Shown here: piece after piece, positions 9,563-17,727 of the stretch
Layout of the letters: the number at the start of each line of letters is the position of its first letter
Position numbering within the stretch: position 1 is the first letter of the stretch
Assembly: GCA_051873875.1 (NCBI GenBank)
Contig: JBJEFI010000080.1
Span: 1 to 42,037, forward strand
Source: JBJEFI01 sp051873875
Lineage (GTDB): Bacteria; Bacillota; Bacilli; Bacillales; Bacillaceae_G
Reading direction: 5' to 3'
Length of the DNA stretch: 42,037 nucleotides
Translations under genes and position numbers: made by a program
Notes under the pieces: generated by a model
Databases searched by the model: none
Told to the model about the DNA's origin: nothing
The model's input: the letters and a program-made list of their open reading frames with translations, nothing else

Positions 9563-9612
9563 TCCTTCTTGTACATGTGAACCTATAAAGTGTTCATACT
9601 ACTAAAGAAGGA
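9563..9612 (+). promoter_or_regulatory. Nested hairpin that can mask the SD of the DUF1540 gene
   Basis: TCCTTCTT (9563-9570) is complementary to AAGAAGGA (9605-9612), the SD of the next gene. Inside it, TGTGAAC (9576-9582) pairs with GTTCATA (9592-9598). The pairing is seen; a regulatory role is inference. Confidence 0.4.
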
Positions 9613-9621
9613 GGGATAAGC

Positions 9622-9846
9622 ATGCCAGAAATTCGCTGTAGTGTTTCAAATTGTACCCATTGGGGACAAGGAAACTTCTGTCAAGCAGCTTCGATTCTTG
9701 TTCAATCAGAAGCTTATGAATATGCGCAAGATTATCAAAATGGCACTGGTGATATGTTGGTAAATTCTATTTTAGATGGAGATATCCAAACAAATGCTGT
9801 TCACAGCGGTGAAACATGTTGCCATACATTTAAACCAAGAGCATAA
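9622..9846 (+). CDS. DUF1540 Cys-rich small protein
   Basis: 74 residues, ATG after AAGAAGGAGGGATAAGC. The pattern CSVSNCTHW, then FCQA, and a C-terminal GETCCHTFKPR is typical of DUF1540 proteins of spore-forming Firmicutes. The five cysteines and nearby His suggest a small metal-binding fold. Molecular role unknown. It follows the histidine kinase by about 60 nt, so read-through from that operon is possible, and its SD may be sequestered by an upstream hairpin. A terminator follows at 9926. Confidence 0.88.
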   Translation: MPEIRCSVSNCTHWGQGNFCQAASILVQSEAYEYAQDYQNGTGDMLVNSILDGDIQTNAVHSGETCCHTFKPRA

Positions 9847-9925
9847 CTAATTATACTATGATTATTAAGTGAAACTTCCATAAGTAGACATTTTCCTTCA
9901 ATTTCTACTAATCGTAAGTCACATG

Positions 9926-9962
9926 AATTGGCTTTTCGCTATTTTTGAAAAGCCAATTTTTA
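9926..9962 (+). terminator. Intrinsic terminator after the DUF1540 gene
   Basis: AATTGGCTTTTC pairs with GAAAAGCCAATT, followed by TTTTAG. Confidence 0.85.
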
Positions 9963-9990
9963 GTATCCGTTAAAAACAGAATAACGACTA

Positions 9991-10042
9991 AAAAAACCAT
10001 TGTGCATTTGTTCCTAATAAGCCAAATAGCAAAATGGTTTTT
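9991..10042. other. Second hairpin in the 9847-10224 intergenic region
   Basis: AAAAAACCATT (9991-10001) pairs with AATGGTTTTT (10033-10042) around a 31-nt loop. It may be a back-up or minus-strand terminator. The rest of this 378-bp gap shows no gene; the repeat-protein gene starts at its right end. Confidence 0.4.
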
Positions 10043-10224
10043 ATTTATCTTGTTCTATCTATTCTCTTTCTTATTACAAAATTGGACTTTTTCTTAGGTT
10101 ATATTTCGTAAAAAAACGGCCTTATTCATTAAAAAATATCATTTTTCTACACATTCGCACAGACTTAGGACATCCTACCTACATATGTTGTAGTATCCTT
10201 ACTATAGAAAGAGGTATCACGAAC

Positions 10225-10766
10225 ATGTGTTGTGAATGTACTAAAAAGCGTCGTTCATCTTGTCCAGAAGAGTCAAATGTAACAATTGATAATGGATTAA
10301 GCGCTATTCCTAATATTACACGTATCCTTTGCAGTAGCCAAGCTGCGCCTGTAGAAGAAAAACCATGTCATACTTGTCATCATGACAAAGCTAAAAACAA
10401 AAAGCATGAAAAAGAGAATGATTGGGTCTTTCATCATGAACATCATAAAAAAGAGGATGACTGGGATCATGAACACCATGAAAAAGACGATGACTGCGAC
10501 TGTGACCATGATCATCATAANNNNNNNNNNNNNNNNNNNNNNNNNNNNNNNNNNNNNNNNNNNNNNNNNNNNNNNNNNNNNNNNNNNNNNNNNNNNNNNN
10601 NNNNNNNNNNNNNNNNNNNNATCATGAACACCATGAAAAAGACGATGACTGCGACTGTGACCATGATCATCATAAAAGAGACGATCATCGAAACCATTGT
10701 GGGCGCAAACACCATCAGTGCGGATGTAAATCAAGCTTAGGCTGGGACAAATTCTGGGAATTCTAG
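10225..10766 (+). CDS. His/Asp/Cys-rich repeat protein, interrupted by an assembly gap
   Basis: ATG after AAAGAGGT. The first 98 residues read normally: a Cys-rich head (MCCECTKKRR), a middle segment, then HDK-rich repeats with DCDCDHDHH. After the 100-N gap the same DNA repeat resumes in a different frame relative to the start only because the gap length is arbitrary. The continuing frame gives DDDCDCDHDHHKRDDHRN, a Cys/His tail (HCGRKHHQCGC) and ends WDKFWEF at 10764-10766. No signal peptide or membrane helix. The composition suggests metal binding or a cross-linked spore-surface protein, but I do not recognise the family. The number of repeats is unknown. Confidence 0.65.
10466..10520 (+). 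repeat. 55-bp direct repeat, left copy
   Basis: Identical to 10621-10675 and encodes the HEHHEKDDDCDCDHDHH unit. It borders the gap, so the assembler probably stopped inside a tandem array. Confidence 0.85.
10521..10620. other. Assembly gap (100 N)
   Basis: Exactly 100 N, a default placeholder. To keep the reading frame, the true length must leave remainder 2 when divided by 3. Confidence 0.95.
10621..10675 (+). repeat. 55-bp direct repeat, right copy
   Basis: Base-for-base the same as 10466-10520. The flanks may be neighbouring copies or even one copy duplicated by scaffolding. Confidence 0.85.
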
Positions 10767-10850
10767 ATATCATTTGTGATGCATCATATTCCCTCGCTCC
10801 TTTATTCTTCAAAATAACGTAATATATTCTCTTACCTACTCTAACAATAA

Positions 10851-10890
10851 AAAACAAAGCCTCCTTTAAAAAAGGAGGCTTTGTTTTTAC
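10851..10890. terminator. Strong terminator after the repeat protein
   Basis: A perfect 17-bp stem (10851-10867 with 10871-10887) built on GCCTCC and GGAGGC, with a 3-nt loop, T-rich downstream on plus and A-rich upstream, so it can work in both directions. Confidence 0.88.
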
Positions 10891-11041
10891 AGTTTTGACG
10901 AATGTGACGAATGTACAAGACAGATAAAGAGAAAAGAGGTTTCATTTGTGACGGAATGTACCCTGCTTTCCTAATCTTGAGACTATTTCATTATACTATA
11001 TAATAATTTGTTAAACATCCCCCAAGAGTAGGTATTCAATT

Positions 11042-11079
11042 CATCCTAAAGGATGAATAAAGACTCATCCTTTAGGATG
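11042..11079. repeat. Nested palindrome at the end of the HD-GYP-like gene
   Basis: CATCCTAAAGGATG (11042-11055) and CATCCTTTAGGATG (11066-11079) are exact reverse complements 10 nt apart, and each is itself nearly palindromic. No T-run follows on the minus strand, so it is not a standard terminator. It covers the last codons and stop of the gene. Confidence 0.7.
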
Positions 11080-12228
11080 GATATTCTCCATTTCGTTCAC
11101 TACTTTCTCAAAAGCTGACACTATTTTTTCTTGATAACAAACATTTCGTAAAGAGGAAAGAATAGTCATTGCTTCCTCAGTAGTATGCTGTTTTTTTCCA
11201 TTTATTCTAGGGTTTGTTAAGTCCATATATTCATCTACAATTCCAATAATTTGAGCAAAAATCGGAATTTCCTCTCCCCTTAATCGATAAGGATATCCTT
11301 GTCCATTTATATATTCACGATGGTACAAAATACCTAGACGCACTCTCTCTACTTCCTTCATATCTAATAATAAATCTGCACCAAATTCAACGCGTTTTTT
11401 CAACATTTCTCTTTCTTGAACCGTTAATATTTCTTCTTTTTCATATAAATAGTCTGGAGTATAAATCCATGTTACATAATGAACAAGAGCAGCTAAATCA
11501 ATTTCCCAAGCTTGGATATCTTCTTCAGGAAAATATCCAGCTGTTTTTTCTATTAATTGACTCATTTTCCTTATCTCGTTTCTATTTATGTAACCTCTAC
11601 TCTCAACTAAAGGAACAAATCTATTTAACAATTGGAACATTTTTTCTTTTTGTTGTTGCAACTGATAATGATCATATTTAATACGTAAAACTTTTGAATA
11701 ATAAAAAATATAATAACCTAATATAATTGCAAATACACAATAAAAAATTCGTGTAAATAATTGGAAAATAATATCATCTATAACACTAGCATTTAGGAAG
11801 AAATACATCTGATATAAAACAAACGTACAAAAATAAATAACTGACCAATAAAAATAAATTTTGCCATTATAAATACAACAAATAATAAACGGATAAAAAA
11901 GCAATAAAACCCACTCTGTTTCTCCACCTACATTAGTGCACATTTCTAAAAAAAATATAAGGGTGAGTGTAAACAAAGCATATATATGTTCTTTCAGGAA
12001 ATTTTCACCAAAAACTTCGAACTTTTTAAACCATATATAAAATCCCCACCAAAATAAACAGATTAACATAAAAAATAGAACTGCTTCTCCAAATGATTTT
12101 GGTTGATATATCCAATTAATTATAAAATAAATGCCAAAGCTTATTGTTAAATAAATGCTTATAATAAAGACCATACTTTCGGCAATGTATAATCGGGCAT
12201 CTTGTCTCTTTTTAAAGTTATCCTTCAT
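11065..12228 (-). CDS. Membrane protein with degenerate HD-GYP domain
   Basis: 387 residues, ATG after AAAGGTAG. The N-terminal half has about six hydrophobic helices (roughly 18-190). The C-terminal half aligns with HD-GYP cyclic-di-GMP phosphodiesterases: NGQGYPYRLRGEEIP, AQIIGIVDEYMDLT and a region equivalent to ALLHDIGK. Key metal ligands are altered: the HD pair reads VHYVTW (Asp to Tyr), the His of the next helix is Arg (LKKRVEFGADLL), and HHE reads HRE. The GYP signature survives. Catalysis is therefore unlikely, and a c-di-GMP-binding or signalling role is inference. Last gene of the sdaAA-kinase-regulator cluster, 11 nt after the regulator. Confidence 0.85.
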   Translation of the reverse strand: MKDNFKKRQDARLYIAESMVFIISIYLTISFGIYFIINWIYQPKSFGEAVLFFMLICLFWWGFYIWFKKFEVFGENFLKEHIYALFTLTLIFFLEMCTNVGGETEWVLLLFYPFIICCIYNGKIYFYWSVIYFCTFVLYQMYFFLNASVIDDIIFQLFTRIFYCVFAIILGYYIFYYSKVLRIKYDHYQLQQQKEKMFQLLNRFVPLVESRGYINRNEIRKMSQLIEKTAGYFPEEDIQAWEIDLAALVHYVTWIYTPDYLYEKEEILTVQEREMLKKRVEFGADLLLDMKEVERVRLGILYHREYINGQGYPYRLRGEEIPIFAQIIGIVDEYMDLTNPRINGKKQHTTEEAMTILSSLRNVCYQEKIVSAFEKVVNEMENIHPKG

Positions 12229-12239
12229 ATATACTACCT

Positions 12240-12875
12240 TTAGCTCTCAATATATCCTAAATTGATTGCATGAATAACTGCTTGTGAACGATTTGGCTGC
12301 CCTGTTTTCTTTAAAATATTACTCACATGTGTCTTTACTGTTGCTTCTGAAATATATAATTTTTTTGCGATATGTTGATTGCTATAATTTTCGACAATTA
12401 ATTGAAATACTTGTTCTTCTCGCTCTGTAAAATCAAATATATTATTAACAATCGCTTTCTTTTCCTTTTTCTTATGTGCATTTACAGTCACTTTTGGTTG
12501 AAAAATAGAATACCCATTCATTACTGTATCTAATATTTTTAGCATCTGCTCTGGCTTCGTATCTTTCATAATATAGCCATCAATACCTGCGTCGACAGCA
12601 TTATAAATATCTTCACTTTCATCAAAAGCTGTTAATACAATAATCTTTACATTTGGATGCTTTTCTTTAATCATTTTACAACTTTCAATAATAGACGGAC
12701 CTGGCATAATTAAGTCTGAAATAACCAAATCTGGTTCTACTTCTTCTAATATGCTTAATAACTCATTCCCATCTACTGCTTCTCCAATAATATCGAAATC
12801 AGATGAACTTTCTAATATAATCCTTAATCCAGTTCGAATAATTTGAAAATCATCTGCAATTACCACTTTGTGCAT
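12240..12875 (-). CDS. NarL/LuxR-type response regulator
   Basis: 211 residues, ATG after AAGGAGATAAGGA. Receiver domain 1-120 has the acidic pair ADD, phosphoacceptor Asp in LVISDLIMPG, Thr in VLTAF and Lys in MKDTKP. The C-terminal LuxR helix-turn-helix (about 148-210) reads FTEREEQVFQLI, then SEATVKTHVSNILKK. The gene starts 3 nt after the kinase stop and is surely co-expressed and cognate. The family includes LiaR, DesR and ComA, but I cannot assign this one to any of them. Targets unknown. Confidence 0.93.
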   Translation of the reverse strand: MHKVVIADDFQIIRTGLRIILESSSDFDIIGEAVDGNELLSILEEVEPDLVISDLIMPGPSIIESCKMIKEKHPNVKIIVLTAFDESEDIYNAVDAGIDGYIMKDTKPEQMLKILDTVMNGYSIFQPKVTVNAHKKKEKKAIVNNIFDFTEREEQVFQLIVENYSNQHIAKKLYISEATVKTHVSNILKKTGQPNRSQAVIHAINLGYIES

Positions 12876-12878
12876 TCC

Positions 12879-14414
12879 TTATCTCCTTCTTGGTATAATT
12901 GCTGTTACTGATGTTCCTTTATTTTTAGCTGTTTCAAAATAAACATTTCCCTTCAGCTTTTCAATTCGTTCTCTCATTCCCCGCACACCAAATCGGCTAC
13001 TTGTAATCATATCAACTGATTCTATCCCAATCCCATTATCCTTAATGATGATGGTCCATACCAGCGTATTGCAATCAATGATAATATGAATATTACTTGC
13101 TCTTGCATGCTTTAACACATTATTAACTGCCTCTTCAATAAAACGATAAATCGTCTCCTCTACTTCAACAGATTCTTGCGTAGTGCCTGCTTTATATTCA
13201 ATCTCCACTTCAATCCCTAACCCTATTACCAGTTTCTCTAACAATTTTTCAATGGCATTCAATAAATTTGTTTCTTTTTTGATGTTACGTATACTTTCAA
13301 TATAATTTCGTACTTCTTGATGACTATTTTCTACTTGAGAACCCACATGATCAATAATTTCTAATAAACTTGGGTCCTCATATTTTTTCGCTAACATTTT
13401 TAATTGAAATACTTTTGCATTTAAGAAAAATAACTGTTGTGCCAATCCATCATGCATATCTTGAGCTAGTTTGATTCGAAGTTCTTGCTTCATGCTTTCT
13501 TCTAATTCCTTTGTTTGTAAAATTACTTGAAAGCGATGATGCAGAACAAAAGAAATAAGATGTAAGTATAACAAATCAAATCGTTTTATTAATCTACGTT
13601 GTTCATTTACTAATACAATATAAGCTATTACTTCACGATTTCCTATAATTGGGAACGTTATTGTACTTTTATGTTGACCATCTATCCCTTGAATTATATG
13701 GTATCCTAATCGTTTTTGGGAAATAGCACCATTTGTTTGAATCATATATTTATAATGATTATGCTTCCAGTCAAATTCCTCTACTTTTGGGTGAAGCCAA
13801 CATATATACGTTTCATCCGCATGAAATAATTTATCTAACAATCCTTCTATTTTTTCTGTCATTTCTTTTACATCTTTTGGAATGATTAATCGTGCCACTT
13901 TTTTTATGAAATAAATATTTCGATAAATCGTTACGATTGTTTTTCCGTAATGATAAATAATAAACATAAAAATAGCAATTATTAATAAAATCTGACTTTC
14001 CCATATTAGTTTCGATAATTTAACTGGCCATAGCTCTGGACGTACATAAAACTCCATTCCTAAACTGATAACTGTATACCAAATAAACGTAATAACAGCA
14101 GTTGATATACTTGTATGAAACATTAACCAAACAAACGTTGTTAATGAATAAATGAAAAAAGGACTGTTAAACCCATCCGTTTGATAACTCAATACTAAAT
14201 TACAAAAGATATCTAAAAAGGCAATTGCAAATGCTTGATATTGGGTAGGAATGCGATTTATGTTAAATGTATAATAAAGATTAATAAAAGCTAACGGAAT
14301 CATCATGATGATACTTCCATCGTAATTTTTCATATAAGAAATAATTCCAAGTAATAATCCAAACCATCTTATTCCTATTAAAAAAACAATTATATCTCTA
14401 TTTAAATGCTTCAT
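12879..14414 (-). CDS. NarL-type membrane sensor histidine kinase
   Basis: 511 residues from ATG at 14414, 13 nt after the sdaAA stop; the longer frame to 14552 runs back into sdaAA and is rejected. Five or six membrane helices fill about residues 8-165. A GAF-like cytosolic region follows (about 180-330). The HisKA_3 dimerisation box is AQDMHDGLAQQLFFL, with the phosphoacceptor His in MHDG. The ATPase domain has EEAVNNVLKHA, KDNGIGI and GVRGMRERI. Small hydrophobic loops outside suggest a membrane-embedded signal. The order sdaAA, kinase, regulator, HD-GYP-like protein, all closely spaced on one strand, implies one operon. Confidence 0.92.
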   Translation of the reverse strand: MKHLNRDIIVFLIGIRWFGLLLGIISYMKNYDGSIIMMIPLAFINLYYTFNINRIPTQYQAFAIAFLDIFCNLVLSYQTDGFNSPFFIYSLTTFVWLMFHTSISTAVITFIWYTVISLGMEFYVRPELWPVKLSKLIWESQILLIIAIFMFIIYHYGKTIVTIYRNIYFIKKVARLIIPKDVKEMTEKIEGLLDKLFHADETYICWLHPKVEEFDWKHNHYKYMIQTNGAISQKRLGYHIIQGIDGQHKSTITFPIIGNREVIAYIVLVNEQRRLIKRFDLLYLHLISFVLHHRFQVILQTKELEESMKQELRIKLAQDMHDGLAQQLFFLNAKVFQLKMLAKKYEDPSLLEIIDHVGSQVENSHQEVRNYIESIRNIKKETNLLNAIEKLLEKLVIGLGIEVEIEYKAGTTQESVEVEETIYRFIEEAVNNVLKHARASNIHIIIDCNTLVWTIIIKDNGIGIESVDMITSSRFGVRGMRERIEKLKGNVYFETAKNKGTSVTAIIPRRR

Positions 14415-14427
14415 TTCTATCTTCTTT

Positions 14428-15303
14428 CTACGATTTTTTTCCAAAAATCTCTTCTTGTAATCGTCTGCCCGTCTTCGTTGCCGCCAATCCGCCTTTCGCT
14501 GTTTCACGAAGTGCTTCTGGCATTGTATTTCCAACTCGATACATCGCATCAATTACTTCGTCACAAGGAATTTTACTAGACACACCGGCTAATGCCATAT
14601 CTGCTGCTATCATGGCATTTGAAGCCCCCGCTGCATTTCGTTTTACACATGGAACTTCTACAAGCCCTGCAACTGGATCACACACAAGACCAAGCATATT
14701 TTTCAAAGCAATACTCATTGCTTCTGCCGCTTGTGTTGGTGTCCCACCTGCTGCTTCTACTAAGGCAGCAGCAGCCATTCCACTTGCTGTCCCAACCTCG
14801 GCTTGACATCCGCCAGCTGCTCCAGAAATAGAGGCATTGTTGGCAACAATTAATCCAAAAGCGCCTGCTGTAAATAAAAAACGAATCATTTGATCCTTTG
14901 TTAAATTCAATTTATCCTTTACGCCAAAAAGAACACCAGGAACCGTCCCTGCTGAACCAGCTGTTGGCGTTGCACAAACAAGTCCCATTGCTGCATTGAC
15001 TTCATTTGTGGCAACTGCACCTGCAACTGCTAATAAAATGATATCGCCAGAAATACCTTTTCCAGCTTGAATATAGTCATGTAATAGCTTTCCATCTCCA
15101 CCAGTTAAGCCTGTATATGATTTTACTCCTTTGAATCCTTTTTCAACGGATTGTGTCATAATCTGTAAGTTATTTTCCATTCGAGCAATAACTTCTTCCT
15201 TACTTAATCCTGTTACATTCATTTCATGTTCTATCATTAATTCAGAAATAGGACATTCTCTTTCCTCTGCTAACTGCAATAGTTCTTTTACATTTCGAAA
15301 CAA
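14428..15303 (-). CDS. sdaAA: L-serine dehydratase, alpha (iron-sulfur) subunit
   Basis: 291 residues from a TTG start with AAAGGATGA 7 nt upstream. L-serine dehydratase turns L-serine into pyruvate and ammonia using a [4Fe-4S] cluster. The likely cluster cysteines are in GLVCATPTAGSAG, GLVCDPVAG and VEVPCVKRN, and the Gly/Ala-rich family core (TAGSAGTVPG, SISGAAGGCQAE) is intact. In Bacillus the enzyme needs a beta subunit (SdaAB), normally encoded just upstream. None is present: the next upstream gene is pdxK, behind a terminator. The downstream genes are a two-component system, an unusual partner. SdaAB must be elsewhere, or this subunit is orphaned. Confidence 0.93.
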   Translation of the reverse strand: MFRNVKELLQLAEERECPISELMIEHEMNVTGLSKEEVIARMENNLQIMTQSVEKGFKGVKSYTGLTGGDGKLLHDYIQAGKGISGDIILLAVAGAVATNEVNAAMGLVCATPTAGSAGTVPGVLFGVKDKLNLTKDQMIRFLFTAGAFGLIVANNASISGAAGGCQAEVGTASGMAAAALVEAAGGTPTQAAEAMSIALKNMLGLVCDPVAGLVEVPCVKRNAAGASNAMIAADMALAGVSSKIPCDEVIDAMYRVGNTMPEALRETAKGGLAATKTGRRLQEEIFGKKS

Positions 15304-15463
15304 TTTGCTTCATCCTTTCGGCACATTCTTTTCTATTATTTATTATTATAAAATAATTTTTAGTAACAGTGATAAATATTTTTCAGCACTTTTATTTTTC
15401 GGAAATGTTATTTTTTACTAATTATTATCCAATTTTAAACAATTGTCTACTTATTATTTTCAA

Positions 15464-15499
15464 AAAAAAATACTACTTCTATTTATAGAAGTAGTATTT
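15464..15499 (-). terminator. Intrinsic terminator of pdxK
   Basis: Perfect 14-bp stem AAATACTACTTCTA with TAGAAGTAGTATTT, 4-nt loop, then a long T-run on the minus strand. It also insulates sdaAA from pdxK. Confidence 0.88.
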
Positions 15500-15509
15500 C
15501 TCAAATCAT

Positions 15510-16319
15510 TTATTTTTCTCCATATAATCGATATGCACCATGATGTGTTGGTCCTACATACTGATTTAATGGGAATGAATAACGAATTGCTTCTGTAATA
15601 AATGCTTTTGCAATATAAATTGCTTCTTTTACATCTTTTCCTTTTGCTAATTCAGCAGCAATTGCAGCTGAATATGTACAACCTGCACCGTGTGTGAAGC
15701 CGCCTTCGATACGGTCTCCTTCTAATACTTCAAATTCTTTACCATCGTATAATACGTCTATAGCTTTCTCGTGTTGTAACTTGCTTCCACCTTTTACTAA
15801 CACATATTTTACACCAAGCTCATGAATTTTTTCTGCTGCTTCTTTCATTTTTTCAACTGTTGTAATATTTTTTACACCGCTTAATACACTTGCTTCAAAT
15901 AAGTTCGGTGTTACAACAGTTGCTCTTGGAATTAACGTTTCCTTTAAACTAACAGCTGTTTCTGGATGAAGTACTTCATCTGTTCCTTTGCATACCATTA
16001 CTGGATCAACAACAACATTTTCAATACCATGTTTTTCGATTGTTTCTGCTGCTAATTCAATGATTTCAACTGTACCTAGCATTCCTGTTTTCATTGCATC
16101 GATACCAACACCAACGACAATCGTTTCTAACTGTGCTTTTAATGCTTCGATAGAAATTGGGAATATTTGATGGTCCCAATTGTTATGTGGATCCATCGCA
16201 ACTACTGTTGTTAAACCTGTCATTCCATATACACCAAGTTCTTGGAATGTTTTTAAGTCTGCTTGAATTCCTGCTCCACCGCTACTATCTGAACCTGCTA
16301 TTGTTAATGCTTTAAACAT
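15510..16319 (-). CDS. pdxK: Pyridoxine/pyridoxal (HMP) kinase, ThiD family
   Basis: 269 residues, ATG after GAGGTGAAAAG. Ribokinase-fold kinase with TIAGSDSSGGAGIQADLKTF at the N terminus, DPVMVCKGTD in the middle, KGGSKL, and the catalytic anion hole THGAGCTYSAA. Close to B. subtilis PdxK (YwdB), including the C-terminal FPLNQYVGPTH, which I recall as shared by that subgroup. PdxK phosphorylates B6 vitamers to give pyridoxal phosphate precursors and can act on hydroxymethylpyrimidine. No other thiamine gene is adjacent, which fits the vitamin B6 salvage assignment. Monocistronic. Confidence 0.9.
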   Translation of the reverse strand: MFKALTIAGSDSSGGAGIQADLKTFQELGVYGMTGLTTVVAMDPHNNWDHQIFPISIEALKAQLETIVVGVGIDAMKTGMLGTVEIIELAAETIEKHGIENVVVDPVMVCKGTDEVLHPETAVSLKETLIPRATVVTPNLFEASVLSGVKNITTVEKMKEAAEKIHELGVKYVLVKGGSKLQHEKAIDVLYDGKEFEVLEGDRIEGGFTHGAGCTYSAAIAAELAKGKDVKEAIYIAKAFITEAIRYSFPLNQYVGPTHHGAYRLYGEK

Positions 16320-16501
16320 CTTTTCACCTCGTTATAATTCGACAAATTTTATTAAAATGTAGCAATATCAAAATTATAGTATGTTTTTAACTAGATTCAT
16401 ACTTTTTCTTTTTATTTTACAAAAAATAATAGTTCTTTTTTCCTGTTTCCCTATTCATTCATGTGCAAGTTTCACAATCACAAAAGGAAATATTCATATA
16501 T

Positions 16502-16530
16502 CAAAAAAAGATTGCCCAATTGGACAATCT
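16502..16530 (-). terminator. Intrinsic terminator of prsA
   Basis: AGATTG pairs with CAATCT around an inner CC/GG pair; CTTTTTTT follows on the minus strand. Confidence 0.8.
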
Positions 16531-16543
16531 CTTTTCAATGGAA

Positions 16544-17425
16544 TTATTCTTTCGTTTCGTTGCTGTCCTCATCTGAGTCTGAAAAATCAAACGCAGATTT
16601 AAAAGAACTATCTTTTACTTCTACTTTTGCTTCTTTTAATTCACGATTAACTGCTTTTTCAATAATTTCAGATGTTAATTTTTGTTGAATTAATTCATCT
16701 TTAATTTCTGCTTTCATTTCTTCATATGGTTTTACTTCTTTGATATCTGTTACTTTAATAATATGGTAACCATATTGTGTTTTTACTGGTGCACTAACTT
16801 CACCTTTTTTCAATTTATAAGCTGCATCTTCAAATTCTTCAACCATTGTTCCAGAAGTAAAGTAACCTAAGTCGCCACCTTTATCCTTTGTGCTATCAGT
16901 TGAATATTCTTTCGCTAAATCTTCGAATTTTTCACCTTTTTTCAGCTTTTCTTCTACTTCTTTTGCTGTTTTTTCATCTTCTACTAAAATATGACTTGCA
17001 CGTAATTCCGGTTTTAAATTATCATAATACTCTTTCATTTCTTTATCCGTAACTTCTACATCTTTTGCAGCCGCTTTTGCATATAATAGGTCCATTTTAA
17101 TGGATTGTTTTAATTGTTCTTCATTTTTGAAACCAGATTGTTGTAATACGGCTTGGAATTGATCACCAAAGCGCTCTTTAAACTTGTTTAACTCTGCTTC
17201 AATTTCTTTATCTGTTACTTTATATTTCTTTTCTAATACTTGTTCTGCCACTAATTGTTTTAAAATGATATCGCCACCACGATCTTTTAACTCGTTATAA
17301 AATTCTTCTTTTGTTACATCTCCTGCTGATGTCTTCACCACAACATCTGAATTTCCACATGCAGATAATGTCATTATTCCTACTGTCGCTACAAGCGCAA
17401 TCGTTGCTTTTTTTGCTACCTTCAT
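16544..17425 (-). CDS. prsA: Foldase PrsA, parvulin-type peptidyl-prolyl isomerase lipoprotein
   Basis: 293 residues, ATG after TAGGAGTG. Signal peptide with lipobox LSAC (Cys23), then a chaperone-like helical region, a parvulin domain at about 140-232 (RASHILVED, FEDLAKEYSTD, GGDLGYF, GYHIIKVTD) and a second helical segment. The acidic tail (FSDSDEDSNETKE) is typical. PrsA works on the outer face of the membrane, folding secreted proteins, and is usually essential in Bacillus. Length matches the family (about 290). Single-gene unit with its own terminator. Confidence 0.95.
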   Translation of the reverse strand: MKVAKKATIALVATVGIMTLSACGNSDVVVKTSAGDVTKEEFYNELKDRGGDIILKQLVAEQVLEKKYKVTDKEIEAELNKFKERFGDQFQAVLQQSGFKNEEQLKQSIKMDLLYAKAAAKDVEVTDKEMKEYYDNLKPELRASHILVEDEKTAKEVEEKLKKGEKFEDLAKEYSTDSTKDKGGDLGYFTSGTMVEEFEDAAYKLKKGEVSAPVKTQYGYHIIKVTDIKEVKPYEEMKAEIKDELIQQKLTSEIIEKAVNRELKEAKVEVKDSSFKSAFDFSDSDEDSNETKE

Positions 17426-17653
17426 TTTTTACACTCCTAAATGTTTTCTTAGTTGTTATCTTAAAAGAATGGTGTGTACTTCATGTGAACTTTTTCTAAT
17501 CTTTCTCATTATTACCTAAAAAAATAATAAAAAAACATTTTTTATCCAAATTGTAATCAATACTGTAATAATCTTCTTAAAATAATTTTCCCTTCCCCAT
17601 AAATATTCCTTCTTTTCAAAATAGATAAAATTAAGGGTATCAAATAATTATTC

Positions 17654-17720
17654 TGATATAATGTATTAATTCCTCCTTTATTAAAAAGGAGGAGCAATAT
17701 TTTACATTCTAAAAAGGAGG
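17654..17720 (+). promoter_or_regulatory. Promoter and 5' hairpin of the EIIC-like gene
   Basis: Extended -10 element TGATATAAT at 17654-17662 (weak -35), so transcription should start near 17669. The RNA would begin at a hairpin: TCCTCCTTT (17671-17679) with AAAGGAGGA (17685-17693). The true SD, AAAAAGGAGG at 17711-17720, repeats the right arm, so the left arm could pair with either copy. The rest of 17426-17727 is AT-rich with no gene. Confidence 0.5.
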
Positions 17721-17727
17721 ACACCAC

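Noticed and set aside
10297..10857. Minus-strand frame across the His-rich repeat gene
   Set aside because: It runs through the N gap and is a shadow of the repeat; composition and lack of an SD argue against it.
12879..14552. Long N-terminal extension of the NarL-type kinase
   Set aside because: The extra 46 residues come from out-of-frame sdaAA codons; ATG at 14414 fits the operon better.
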